Below, in pieces: positions 16,023-23,280 of a stretch of DNA of 34,503 bases. The DNA lies in contig JAUWIU010000009.1 in the NCBI GenBank assembly GCA_030608075.1, forward strand, positions 1-34,503, written 5' to 3'. Each line of letters begins with the position of its first letter. The stretch's first letter is position 1. A program made the translations under genes and the position numbers. Below the pieces are notes generated by a model that was given only the letters and a program-made list of their open reading frames with translations, was not told where the DNA came from and ran no database searches. Source of the stretch: Phycisphaerae bacterium (lineage in GTDB: Bacteria; Planctomycetota; Phycisphaerae; Sedimentisphaerales; Anaerobacaceae).

Positions 16023-16358
16023 ATGGGGATTCAAAACTGGTCAGATGACATTATTCTCGTTGACCTTCCCCAGGAACCACAGATGGGGGATGAATTGAAG
16101 AATGTTACCGAGATTGTTCGTGACAGAGGCGACTGCGACGTTGTGATTGATTTTTCGAGCGTAGACATTGTAACGTCTTCGAGTCTGTCGAAGTTTCTGA
16201 AGCTTCGGAAATTGTTGGTAGACTGCGGTCATCGCCTTGTTTTCTGCAATGTTGCCGCTGCGACGAAGGGGATTTTCACGGTAACGGGGCTGGACGGGGT
16301 GTTTGAAATTGTTGACGACAAATTTGTCGCTTTGGCTGGGCTGCAGATTGTCAACTAA
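16023..16358 (+). CDS. STAS-domain protein (anti-sigma factor antagonist-like)
   Basis: 111 aa from the ATG at 16023, which has TAGGAG 7 nt upstream; the TTG at 15999 overlaps that ribosome site and is rejected. The protein is a single STAS domain with VVIDFSSVDIVTSSSLSKFLKL, the strand-turn-helix bearing the serine phosphorylated in SpoIIAA/RsbV-type proteins, then LVDCGHRLVFCNV. Such proteins bind an anti-sigma kinase in partner-switching pathways. No anti-sigma kinase or PP2C phosphatase is adjacent, so its partner is unknown. The gene stands alone between hisA and rnc. Confidence 0.8.
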   Translation: MGIQNWSDDIILVDLPQEPQMGDELKNVTEIVRDRGDCDVVIDFSSVDIVTSSSLSKFLKLRKLLVDCGHRLVFCNVAAATKGIFTVTGLDGVFEIVDDKFVALAGLQIVN

Positions 16359-16385
16359 ACTTCTCATAGGATTGGCTCGGAAAAC

Positions 16386-16415
16386 TTGACAGGGGCTTAA
16401 TTCGGCATGTAGAAT
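16386..16415 (+). promoter_or_regulatory. Sigma-70 promoter of rnc
   Basis: TTGACA (16386-16391), an 18-bp spacer and TAGAAT (16410-16415) give a start near 16422 and a leader of about 90 nt. Confidence 0.7.
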
Positions 16416-16435
16416 ACATTTTCTTTCGGGAGTGA

Positions 16436-16501
16436 GCTACGAAGGTCACCGACCAGCGGCGGTTTTCGTAGCCTGCTCGTAGTTTTTTTTGCAGGAGCAG
16501 G
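16436..16501 (+). promoter_or_regulatory. Hairpin-rich rnc leader, possible attenuator or RNase III target
   Basis: GCTACGAA (16436-16443) pairs with TTCGTAGC (16465-16472). CCTGCTC (16472-16478) pairs with GAGCAGG (16495-16501), which includes the GGAG ribosome site of rnc. CTACGA can alternatively pair with TCGTAG (16477-16482), directly followed by T8 (16483-16490), a terminator-like arrangement. The two foldings exclude each other. Confidence 0.5.
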
Positions 16502-16510
16502 TCATATCAA

Positions 16511-17221
16511 ATGGACGATGAAAGTCTGCGGCAAATCGAGCAGATAATAGGCCATAAGTTTTCCAACCGTGAGCTTTTGTCGAAAGCATTTATGCATTCG
16601 TCGTGGGTCGACCATCGTCTTCTGAGTAATGAACGGTTTGAGTTTCTTGGCGATTCTGTTTTATCTCTGGTTATCTGCCAGGCGCTGTTTGAGCGGTTTC
16701 CCGGTTATCTTGAAGGTGAGCTGACAAAGATTAAGAGCATGCTTGTCTCCCGCAGGACCTGTGCGCGGGTTGCAAAGGAGCTGGGTCTGGAGAGGTATCT
16801 CAAGGTCGGCAAGAGTATGGGCAGCAGCCGGGCATTGTCCGGCTCGCTTGCAGCAGGCGTTCTGGAGGCGGTTATTGCAGTTGTCTATATAGATGGCGGC
16901 TTCGAGGCGGCGAGGCGTTTTATTCTCAGCGCTTTTGGCTCACTAATTAACAAGGCGGACGCCAAGCACTCACAGGGCAATTTCAAATCCCTGCTGCAGC
17001 AATACGCTCAACAGCACTTTGCTACTACGCCTGTCTATCAGCTGCTGGATGAAAAAGGTCCAGACCACGACAAATGTTTTGAGAGTGAAGTTGTAATCAC
17101 AGGTCGTCATTTCCCAAGCGCGTGGGGAACCAACAAAAAAGAAGCCGAGCAGAAAGCCGCTTTGCATGCGCTTGTTGAGCTCGCTGTTCTCGAAGGGGGT
17201 GTCTCGGAGCACAGCACTTAG
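16511..17221 (+). CDS. rnc: Ribonuclease III
   Basis: 236 aa, normal length. It cleaves double-stranded RNA, for example rRNA precursors. The N-terminal RNase III domain has NERFEFLGDSVL with Glu41, Glu44 and Asp48. The second active-site strip reads SLAAGVLEAVIAVVYIDGG: Glu119 is kept, but the residue three before it, normally Asp (E. coli Asp114), is Gly116. The C-terminal dsRNA-binding domain runs from about 157 (NFKSLLQQYAQQ) to the TNKKEAEQKAALHALVEL helix. It has its own promoter and a hairpin leader overlapping the ribosome site. A palindromic repeat begins 8 bp after the stop and could terminate transcription. Confidence 0.95.
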   Translation: MDDESLRQIEQIIGHKFSNRELLSKAFMHSSWVDHRLLSNERFEFLGDSVLSLVICQALFERFPGYLEGELTKIKSMLVSRRTCARVAKELGLERYLKVGKSMGSSRALSGSLAAGVLEAVIAVVYIDGGFEAARRFILSAFGSLINKADAKHSQGNFKSLLQQYAQQHFATTPVYQLLDEKGPDHDKCFESEVVITGRHFPSAWGTNKKEAEQKAALHALVELAVLEGGVSEHST

Positions 17222-17228
17222 ATACTTA

Positions 17229-17380
17229 CTGTTGCGGAAACAGCATTTTGTCACTCCCGCGAAAGCGGGAATCCAGTTTTTTTGCCTTGGGCCCCCGCTC
17301 CCCGCAGGCGCGGGGACAAGTTTACACCGGCGCAAGCAGGTGGCAGGGGTGACATTGTCGATTTTTGCTCTGCGGAATAG
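17229..17380. repeat. REP/MITE-like palindromic element, family 1 copy 1
   Basis: It begins CTGTTGCGGAAA (17229-17240) and ends in a decayed counterpart (TGCGGAATAG to 17380). Inside are CCCGC-GAAA-GCGGG (17256-17269) followed by T7 (17277-17283), and a GGGGTGACA half near the right end. The same arrangement recurs at 23167-23277. It fills the gap between the convergent genes rnc and the 83-aa membrane protein, and its tetraloop hairpin plus T-run could end rnc transcription. Confidence 0.75.
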
Positions 17381-17387
17381 TTGAAAG

Positions 17388-17639
17388 TTAAGAGGTAAAT
17401 ATCCACGCCACAGCGAACAGGACCAAAGCGGTCACGGCCATGAAGACGATGATAGAGCCGAATAAGAGTGCCACCTCCTTAATGAAAGCGTGTGCCGTGA
17501 TTGTCGGCAGTGTTGTGGCCTTGTAGGTGATGGAAAATGCTGCGGTCAGAGGCAGCAGCCACAGCAGTGACGCTGGGCTGGTCCCGATATGTTGGGGGGC
17601 GGTGAGTGTTGCGGTGACTATAAGGTCAGCTACTGACAT
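17388..17639 (-). CDS. Small membrane protein
   Basis: 83 aa with two likely membrane segments (about 22-40 and 53-80), the last ending at the C-terminus. The soluble link includes KATTLPTITAHAFIKE. No named family is recognised. It overlaps the gene upstream by 14 nt, so it belongs to the same operon (SurA-like protein, DUF6677-like protein, this gene) and is probably inserted in the same membrane. Confidence 0.7.
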   Translation of the reverse strand: MSVADLIVTATLTAPQHIGTSPASLLWLLPLTAAFSITYKATTLPTITAHAFIKEVALLFGSIIVFMAVTALVLFAVAWIFTS

Positions 17640-18042
17640 TTTCTTCTCCGGGTGTTTCAGTGCTTTGCAGGTGTGCCAAATAGATGGCGTTGATGATGCA
17701 CAAGAGATTAAGCAGACCAGCTATGCTGGTATAAATCTGGCCGATTTCGTTGGGTTTTCCGTAGACGGCGTAGGCCCCGCCTCTTGTGAGGTGTCCGAGG
17801 ATGGCCACGGCCGGTGAATTTAAAATCTGCGCTGCGTACCAACCCTTTGCGTCAACAGGGTCGATTACTCCGATTGAGCCGATATATATACCGATGCAGA
17901 AGGTCAGGGTGATTGTTGCGCATATAATTATGGCTCTTTTTTTTTCTTTGAGGAGAAAATATCCTGCGCCTGGCACACACCAGCTTAGCAATGCGACCGT
18001 CAGCAGCAACGAGAGCTGGTTTTGCCTTTGGCTCGTGGCCAT
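17626..18042 (-). CDS. DUF6677-like small membrane protein
   Basis: 138 aa with three or four hydrophobic segments. The N-terminal WCVPGAGYFLLKEKKRAIIICATI is the PGxGxxxL-K-R-pattern of TM2/DUF6677-type proteins, and the end EIGQIYTSIAGLLNLLCIINAIY is the matching final helix seen in planctomycete DUF6677 members. The function of the family is unknown. Its ATG shares one base with the stop (TAATG) of the SurA-like gene, and it overlaps the next gene by 14 nt, so the three are coupled. Confidence 0.6.
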   Translation of the reverse strand: MATSQRQNQLSLLLTVALLSWCVPGAGYFLLKEKKRAIIICATITLTFCIGIYIGSIGVIDPVDAKGWYAAQILNSPAVAILGHLTRGGAYAVYGKPNEIGQIYTSIAGLLNLLCIINAIYLAHLQSTETPGEENVSS

Positions 18043-20249
18043 TACGATTCTCCCTTTGATTGGGCTGCGGGGGTGTTACTATCTGTGGGTTCGTCTTGCT
18101 GCCGGACAGGTCTGTAATTTGTGCGTTTTACTATGTTCTCAGGATTAAAGTGTATGACAGCGAGGCTCTGAGACTGAGCGATATCTTCTTTATGGACTCG
18201 CAGCACCTTGATTTCTTCATATTTTTTCTTCTCCAGGCGATTGACCGAAAGAGTTTTCACGCAGTAGTAACTCATATAGGGTTTGAATTCGAAAACCTGC
18301 GGACCGCTGTCAAGGCTGTTGGCATCCTGCGGTACGAGCGAATGGAGCTTATCTATGAAGCGGGCCCGTCTCTGGGCGTCGTTGACCACTTGCTGTGCTC
18401 CGGGATTGCCTGCGATTTGGGCGCTCAATGCCTCAAGTGTCATACTTGACAGTCTCTGCAGGTTTGTCAAATTCTCCAGCCTGAATTCAGTGAGATTGCC
18501 TTGATTGTCCTCGTTTTGCCTGGCATAGAGTTTGTTGAATTTATCAATTGTATTTTCCCAGCCATTCTCCGCGGCGAGTTCAGCAAATTCCTCGGCTTTG
18601 CTTTTTGTTGTGTCCATTGCGACGAGTTTTTGAATATCTTCAACGACCTCCTCTTTTATCGAATAGCTGTTTTGGGCGGATTGTTCCTGATTTTCGTCGA
18701 GGTTAAGTGAGCTTTTGCTGAAGACCTGGTCTATGCCACCGGGCTCGCAGGACTTCTCGGCTTCCGTGATGCGGACAATCGAAGCGAATCGTGCGCGCCT
18801 GTCTTTCACAGTGCCGATACTTTCATACATTCTGGGTTTTGGCACATCGAAGGGGCCAAGTTCGCTTATATCCAGCGGGTCGACTGCAAATATAATCTTG
18901 GCCAGTGCCACCTCGCTAAATCCGTATCCCCGGACATAGAGCATCGCGAGGTATTCGTCTTCCCAGATGTCGGCTGGACTCAGCAGAGAAGTCCGGCCGG
19001 AATATACCTTGATTTTATACTTTTCGCCGAGCTGCTCGGCAGTGGTTTTGTAATCGCCGGCCATTTGTTGTAACTGCTCTGTGCTGATATTTGCGATGTC
19101 CGAATCGGTATTTTCAAGGTCGAGCTCGGTGAGTGTTTTGGCCTCCTGGAGTATCATCTCTGCTTTCGAGTTTATCTTGCTCTGGTGAAGTTGTCTTTCC
19201 ACTGTATCAACTACCTCGGAATAGCTTCTGGTTCGTTCGACCAGCGGTGAATTCGGGTCGTTGGGGTCCGAACGCAGCTTCTCCGTGAATTGCTGTCTGT
19301 GTCTTTGGTAGTACTCCTGCATTTGTTCCTGCGTAGGCGCGCTTATGGTTGAGGCGACATCATCGAGCTTGACGGCGATATATTCGAGTCTGACTCTATC
19401 AGCCAGTTTATATCCGAAGCCGTATGGGTTTTGTTCGCTTATTTCGCCGCTGAAGAATTTTTTGTACTTGTTAAAATGTGTGGAGATTTGCTCGGGGTCT
19501 GGCTGCTTTTGAGTGTCGGCAAAGACAGCAGAATCGAATTTAACAAATTCGGCGTCGATTTTTTCCTGCTCAAGGCTTGTGTTGCGCATTATCTGTGGGT
19601 TTGTGACAGCTTCGTTCGAGCAGATGATACCAGCGTACTTCAATACGGCGAGCAACTTGCCAAATGTTGTCAAGGTCTCCTGTTCGGAAATTCGCCGCTT
19701 TTCTACGAGCATACCAAGCATCTGGGAATAGCTTGAGCCGGGAAAAAGCTGTGGTATGACCTTTGCAAGCAAAGTTCCGACTTCGTGATTTGTTACGGCA
19801 ATTCCGGCGTTTTGGGCCTCGTTTTTCAGCAGCAGCCAGTACATATATGGAGGCATTGAGCGTCTGTAAACGTCGTTTATCTGCTTGTCACTGATGGGGC
19901 ATTGGTTTGTACTTATTATTCTTTTGAGGCGTCTGATAAGCTGGGGTGAGAAACGTCGCTCGGAGAAGAGCAGTTCGGCGAGGAAGATTCCGGACAGGTC
20001 CTGGACCCTGAGCAGGGCATCTGCCCGGATAGTCTGGAGGATTTCAAGTTCTCGGATGGCGATGGCACGGTCTTTCTGGGTTATTTTCTTATTGTCAGAG
20101 AAATAGGCTATGGTTTTTCCCAGCCCGGCTCTTCTTTGGTGCGCGAGCTGCTGAAGATAGCTGCCCGCTATAAAGGCAAACATTGTACCCATAACAACAA
20201 AGGCCATGACTTTGGTTCTATTCTTGCGAAGCCATTTTACTAAGTGCAT
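18042..20249 (-). CDS. Membrane-anchored SurA/PpiD-like periplasmic folding factor
   Basis: 735 aa from the ATG at 20249 (GGAG 7 nt upstream). The open frame extends to 20525 but that part lies across the promoter. The layout is PpiD-like: short basic N-terminus (MHLVKWLRKNRTK), one membrane segment (VMAFVVMGTMFAFIAG), then a long periplasmic region rich in helices, including a SurA_N-like stretch (around EVGTLLAKVIPQLFPGSSYSQML) and YYQRHRQQFTE. I see no clear parvulin PPIC signature, so it may be a chaperone without isomerase activity. It is the first gene of a three-gene operon, divergent from a membrane-protein gene. Confidence 0.6.
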   Translation of the reverse strand: MHLVKWLRKNRTKVMAFVVMGTMFAFIAGSYLQQLAHQRRAGLGKTIAYFSDNKKITQKDRAIAIRELEILQTIRADALLRVQDLSGIFLAELLFSERRFSPQLIRRLKRIISTNQCPISDKQINDVYRRSMPPYMYWLLLKNEAQNAGIAVTNHEVGTLLAKVIPQLFPGSSYSQMLGMLVEKRRISEQETLTTFGKLLAVLKYAGIICSNEAVTNPQIMRNTSLEQEKIDAEFVKFDSAVFADTQKQPDPEQISTHFNKYKKFFSGEISEQNPYGFGYKLADRVRLEYIAVKLDDVASTISAPTQEQMQEYYQRHRQQFTEKLRSDPNDPNSPLVERTRSYSEVVDTVERQLHQSKINSKAEMILQEAKTLTELDLENTDSDIANISTEQLQQMAGDYKTTAEQLGEKYKIKVYSGRTSLLSPADIWEDEYLAMLYVRGYGFSEVALAKIIFAVDPLDISELGPFDVPKPRMYESIGTVKDRRARFASIVRITEAEKSCEPGGIDQVFSKSSLNLDENQEQSAQNSYSIKEEVVEDIQKLVAMDTTKSKAEEFAELAAENGWENTIDKFNKLYARQNEDNQGNLTEFRLENLTNLQRLSSMTLEALSAQIAGNPGAQQVVNDAQRRARFIDKLHSLVPQDANSLDSGPQVFEFKPYMSYYCVKTLSVNRLEKKKYEEIKVLRVHKEDIAQSQSLAVIHFNPENIVKRTNYRPVRQQDEPTDSNTPAAQSKGES

Positions 20250-20300
20250 ATTCTTGCTCCGAATCGCGCCTGCCAAGCCGGCACTATGGTTTAAGAAGAG

Positions 20301-20328
20301 AGTATAGAAAAATATTTCGGGTTTGCAA
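20301..20328 (-). promoter_or_regulatory. Promoter of the SurA-like operon
   Basis: On the minus strand TTGCAA (20323-20328), a 16-bp spacer and TATACT (20301-20306) give a leader of about 45 nt before the ATG at 20249. It lies back to back with the promoter at 20410. Confidence 0.5.
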
Positions 20329-20409
20329 GAAAAATAGCGATTTAAATGATAAGCCGAATCAGCCTGCAATCGTGTGCCTTGTGGGCGGATGCCGCGGAAA
20401 ATAAATTGT

Positions 20410-20459
20410 TTGCATTTGCCGCAGGTGCACAGGATAATGAACACCCGCTTTTGAAGCGG
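20410..20459 (+). promoter_or_regulatory. Promoter and start-site hairpin of the 20502 gene
   Basis: TTGCAT (20410-20415), a 17-bp spacer and GATAAT (20433-20438). The predicted start coincides with a perfect 6-bp hairpin CCGCTT-TTG-AAGCGG (20445-20459), which would cap the mRNA 5' end. Confidence 0.55.
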
Positions 20460-20501
20460 ATTTGCATAATATGAAATGCGAAAAGAAAAGGAGACTTGAA
20501 A

Positions 20502-21326
20502 ATGGATGAATACCAGGATAAACAAGGCAGCCTGATTGATACTACCGATTGTCTGGAGGCGGTCGGGGTGTTAAGAGGATGGAAGAACTTCTTATTTATA
20601 GTTGTTATTCTGTGTCTTTTTCTGCTGCAGGCCTGCTTTTGGGCTGTAAATACCGGTCATGTTAAGACCGGCGACGAGGCCGACAGCGCGGCCTCTGCCG
20701 TCCTTTGGGAAGGTGCAAACCTGGGCACAGAGAATGACGCCGACCGGGCCGGGTTGTTTATATTGGCGGCTGTCAAAGGTGCAGAGGAGAGTAAAAACTC
20801 CCAGGAGCAAGTGGTCGCTGAGGAAGACGAAATCCGAGCCGCTGCAAAGAAAGTCGCCGGGGACGCGAACGAGCCGACAGAGGCGGCTCCGGAGAAACCA
20901 AAGCGACGGCATTTCGCAATAACATTCCAAAAGTTAGCCTTGGCGATGCGATGCTTCAACTTTGTGCTTGTACTGGCGGCGGTACTCTACTGTCTTACGA
21001 TGCTGTTTATATTAAAGGTCTCGCTGCTGGGCCGGCTTGGGGGAGTAAACCATATCTGCAGGGCGTTTTTCCTTTCCCTGGTTATGGTGGTTCTGCTGCT
21101 GCCGTGGCAAAAGTTTTTCGGCGGGGTTGTCAGCGGCGCGATGTTCACCGCTGACGAATTATCGAAGTCGTTTGAGGCCGTCAAGGCCGGCGACATGTCC
21201 GACAAAATCCTTTATTATTTACGATATACGGTCTACTGGCTGCTGGTGGTGCTGCTGCTTATTCTGTCACACGTGCGGAGTTGTCGCTGGGCCAGGGCGA
21301 CCCTTCGGCGATTGGAGGTGGTATAA
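20502..21326 (+). CDS. Conserved-looking multi-pass membrane protein of unknown function
   Basis: 274 aa from the ATG at 20502 (AAGGAG 8 nt upstream; an earlier TTG is not needed). One membrane segment lies at about 28-48 (FLFIVVILCLFLLQACFW). An Ala/Glu-rich hydrophilic region with a KPKRRHF end follows, then three or four segments in the second half (VLVLAAVLYCLTMLF; FFLSLVMVVLLLP; YWLLVVLLLILSH). The tail RSCRWARATLRRLEVV and the FTADELSKSFEAVKAG loop look like features of a conserved Phycisphaerae family (recollection, not checked). The next gene starts 3 nt after the stop, so they form an operon. Confidence 0.65.
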   Translation: MDEYQDKQGSLIDTTDCLEAVGVLRGWKNFLFIVVILCLFLLQACFWAVNTGHVKTGDEADSAASAVLWEGANLGTENDADRAGLFILAAVKGAEESKNSQEQVVAEEDEIRAAAKKVAGDANEPTEAAPEKPKRRHFAITFQKLALAMRCFNFVLVLAAVLYCLTMLFILKVSLLGRLGGVNHICRAFFLSLVMVVLLLPWQKFFGGVVSGAMFTADELSKSFEAVKAGDMSDKILYYLRYTVYWLLVVLLLILSHVRSCRWARATLRRLEVV

Positions 21327-21329
21327 GGG

Positions 21330-22217
21330 ATGGGCAAGCAAAAGATAGGCTTTATCGGCACCGGTATTATGGGCGAGCCGATGGTACGCAACTTGCTGAA
21401 GGCAGGATATGCGGTAGCGGTGCATAATCGCACGAAGTCGAAAGCTCAGGCGCTTCTGTCTGAAGGCGCGACATGGGCTGAAAATCCGGCGAAGGCGGCC
21501 GAATCAAGCGACGTCGTAATAACATGTGTTACCGACACGCCCGATGTTCGAGAGGTTCTTCTCGGCGGACGAGGGGTGATTAAGGGCGCCGCCGCAGGTC
21601 TTATCTGCGTTGATATGAGCACTATTTCGCCGGCGGCGACAAAGCAGATGGGCGCCGAGCTTGCTGCCAAAGGGGTTACTCTGATTGATGCGCCGATAAG
21701 CGGCGGGCAAATCGGAGCCATCGAGGGCAGGCTTTCGATAATGGCCGGAGGCCCAAGAGAGGCTTTTGAAAAAATTCTGCCGATTATGAAGGTGATGGGA
21801 AAGACCGTCACGCACTGCGGGCCGCTGGGCTCAGGTCAGATGACGAAGCTGGCCAATCAAATAATGGTGATTCACACGATAATGAGCATCTCCGAAGGTC
21901 TGGCCTTTGCCGAAAAGGCCGGTCTCGACCTCGAAACGACAGTCGAAGTGACGTCGGCCGGTGCGGCGGCAAGTCACTCGCTCAAGGCACTCGGCCCGAA
22001 GATTATCGCCGGGGATTTCAAGCCCGCGTTTATGGTCGATTTACAACTGAAAGACCTCAGGCTGGTTATGGAGTACGCCGAGCAGTTGAAACAGCCCTTG
22101 CCCGGCACGGCGTTGGCACGGCAATTATTGGCGGCACTGCAGGCCCAGGGCCGAGGTCGTGACGGAACGCAGGCACTTATTGACGTCATCCGACAGCTCT
22201 CGAGCAAACCTGCTTAA
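21330..22217 (+). CDS. NAD(P)-dependent beta-hydroxyacid dehydrogenase (tartronate semialdehyde reductase/HIBADH family)
   Basis: 295 aa. The N-terminal Rossmann motif is GFIGTGIMGEPM (8-19). The substrate-binding IDAPISGGQIGA, the catalytic-Lys segment GSGQMTKLANQ (Lys about 171) and the cofactor-side KDLRLVMEYAEQ helix follow. These define the 3-hydroxyisobutyrate dehydrogenase / GarR family, which interconverts a beta-hydroxyacid and its semialdehyde in the cytoplasm; the precise substrate cannot be told. GGAGGTG lies 11 nt before the ATG, in the 3' end of the membrane-protein gene. The TAA stop coincides with the first bases of a MITE-like repeat (22214-22328), so the element may have supplied or trimmed the C-terminus. 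Confidence 0.9.
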   Translation: MGKQKIGFIGTGIMGEPMVRNLLKAGYAVAVHNRTKSKAQALLSEGATWAENPAKAAESSDVVITCVTDTPDVREVLLGGRGVIKGAAAGLICVDMSTISPAATKQMGAELAAKGVTLIDAPISGGQIGAIEGRLSIMAGGPREAFEKILPIMKVMGKTVTHCGPLGSGQMTKLANQIMVIHTIMSISEGLAFAEKAGLDLETTVEVTSAGAAASHSLKALGPKIIAGDFKPAFMVDLQLKDLRLVMEYAEQLKQPLPGTALARQLLAALQAQGRGRDGTQALIDVIRQLSSKPA

Positions 22218-22328
22218 GAGGCTCTAACAAAACCCAGTTTGTCATTTCGAGCGAAGCCGAGAAATCTATTAGAATGGCTCCGCGAAGTGGCTCCTTGTAT
22301 TCAAGTCGGGTTCTGTTAGAGTCCCTAA
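22214..22328. repeat. MITE-like element, family 2 copy A (115 bp)
   Basis: Imperfect inverted ends (left TTAAGAGGCTCTAACA, right TGTTAGAGTCCCTAA) flank a core GTCATTTCGAGCGAAGCC. The copy at 31990-32104 has the same length and about 92% identity by eye. The left end overlaps the stop codon of the dehydrogenase gene. Confidence 0.85.
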
Positions 22329-22504
22329 TACTACAGCGCAACTTAGCATAAAGTGAATTCACCTAAGTGCGTATACTCAAAGCCCTTATGCAATTTTGAG
22401 GGCAAATTTGTTGGTATCAGCCGAAAGATGACACTTTCTCCCCATAAGCCGCTTAACAATAACAAGTTACGAGCAATCAACCCACGCTATGTTGCGCTGT
22501 AGTA
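22329..22504. mobile_element. MITE, family 3, with inverted repeats and CTAA duplication
   Basis: TACTACAGCGCAACTTAGC (22329-22347) is inverted at 22486-22504 with 18 of 19 matches. CTAA flanks both sides (22325-22328 and 22505-22508), a plausible 4-bp target duplication. There is no ORF inside. It abuts the outer edge of the family 2 element, which itself ends in CCTAA, so it seems to have inserted there. 22509-22592 holds nothing recognisable. Confidence 0.75.
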
Positions 22505-22592
22505 CTAAGTACCGGCGTTAATTGGATTTTCGGTTCTTCTCACAAATCTGCGCAAATAAAGCAACAGGCTGATTAGCATCGTGGTTTGAAGA

Positions 22593-23102
22593 TTAATCCG
22601 GGCGAGTAAGTTGAATTATCAGGTCTTTTTGATTGGGGTATTGCAGGACAAGCTCTTCTCTGTCTGCCGGTTCGAAGTCGTCAAACTTAAAAGCCGGCGC
22701 TACGGTTGTTCCCATTAAGGCGAAGCTGCCGCCGGTGTTTAAGAAACACCCCTGCCAGGTGCCGCGCGGCACCAGCATCTGTACACGCTGGCCGTTGATG
22801 ATGTCGGGGCCCAGAACCATAGTCTCGCTGGAGCCGTCGGGGTGAAGCAGGAGCATTGTTCCGGGGTCGCCGAGGTAAAAATGAAATATCTCATCGCTGT
22901 TTAATCTGTGCAGCCTCGAAAATGTATCCGCCGTCAGCAGGTAGAGAATGGCCGAGCTTACATTTCTCTGGCCGGTATATCTCTTTGGCAGAGCGGCTTC
23001 GGCGATTTTTTCATCGGCGCCGTAGCTCTCGACATAGTAGCCGCCTTCACGCGGCAGCGGCTTCATGTGGAAAAGCTCAATAATCTCCTGGGCGGTTTTC
23101 AT
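22593..23102 (-). CDS. Cupin family protein (DUF985 / cupin_5)
   Basis: 169 aa. Features of the DUF985 cupins are in order: MKPLPREGGYYVESYG near the N-terminus, then SSAILYLLTADTFSRLHRLNSDEIFHFYLGDP, where His and Glu residues supply the usual metal-binding set, then VPRGTWQGCFL and GTTVAPAFKFDDFEP. The family has a single-domain sugar-epimerase-like fold but its reaction is not established. It lies 65 bp beyond the repeat downstream of the cyclophilin gene, on the same strand. Confidence 0.9.
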   Translation of the reverse strand: MKTAQEIIELFHMKPLPREGGYYVESYGADEKIAEAALPKRYTGQRNVSSAILYLLTADTFSRLHRLNSDEIFHFYLGDPGTMLLLHPDGSSETMVLGPDIINGQRVQMLVPRGTWQGCFLNTGGSFALMGTTVAPAFKFDDFEPADREELVLQYPNQKDLIIQLTRPD

Positions 23103-23166
23103 CTTACAGTTTTACAGTTTTGTAGTTTTGGCTTCCGACTGTCGCGCTGTCGAGGCTAATTAGTAT

Positions 23167-23277
23167 CTGTTGCGGAAACGAGGTTTTGTCATTCCTGCGA
23201 AAGCAGGAATCCAGTTTTTAGCCCGTAGACCCCTGCTTTCGCAGGGGTGACATCAGCGGTTTTGCTTTCCGCAACAG
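23167..23277. repeat. REP/MITE-like palindromic element, family 1 copy 2
   Basis: Perfect 12-bp ends CTGTTGCGGAAA (23167-23178) and TTTCCGCAACAG (23266-23277) enclose TTCCTGC-GAAA-GCAGGAA (23192-23209) followed by T5, and a second CCCCTGC-TTTC-GCAGGGG hairpin. It is 111 bp long and starts 4 bp after the cyclophilin stop. It is better preserved than the copy at 17229. Confidence 0.85.
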
Positions 23278-23280
23278 GAA

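Noticed and set aside
16422-16490. Independent ~70-nt small RNA ending at T8
   Set aside because: It is possible, but the promoter and hairpins are explained as the rnc leader; the terminator stem has a long loop and only 6 bp.
20250-20525. N-terminal extension of the SurA-like protein up to 20525
   Set aside because: The extra 92 codons run through both divergent promoters and have no ribosome site; the ATG at 20249 has GGAG at the right distance and precedes the membrane anchor.
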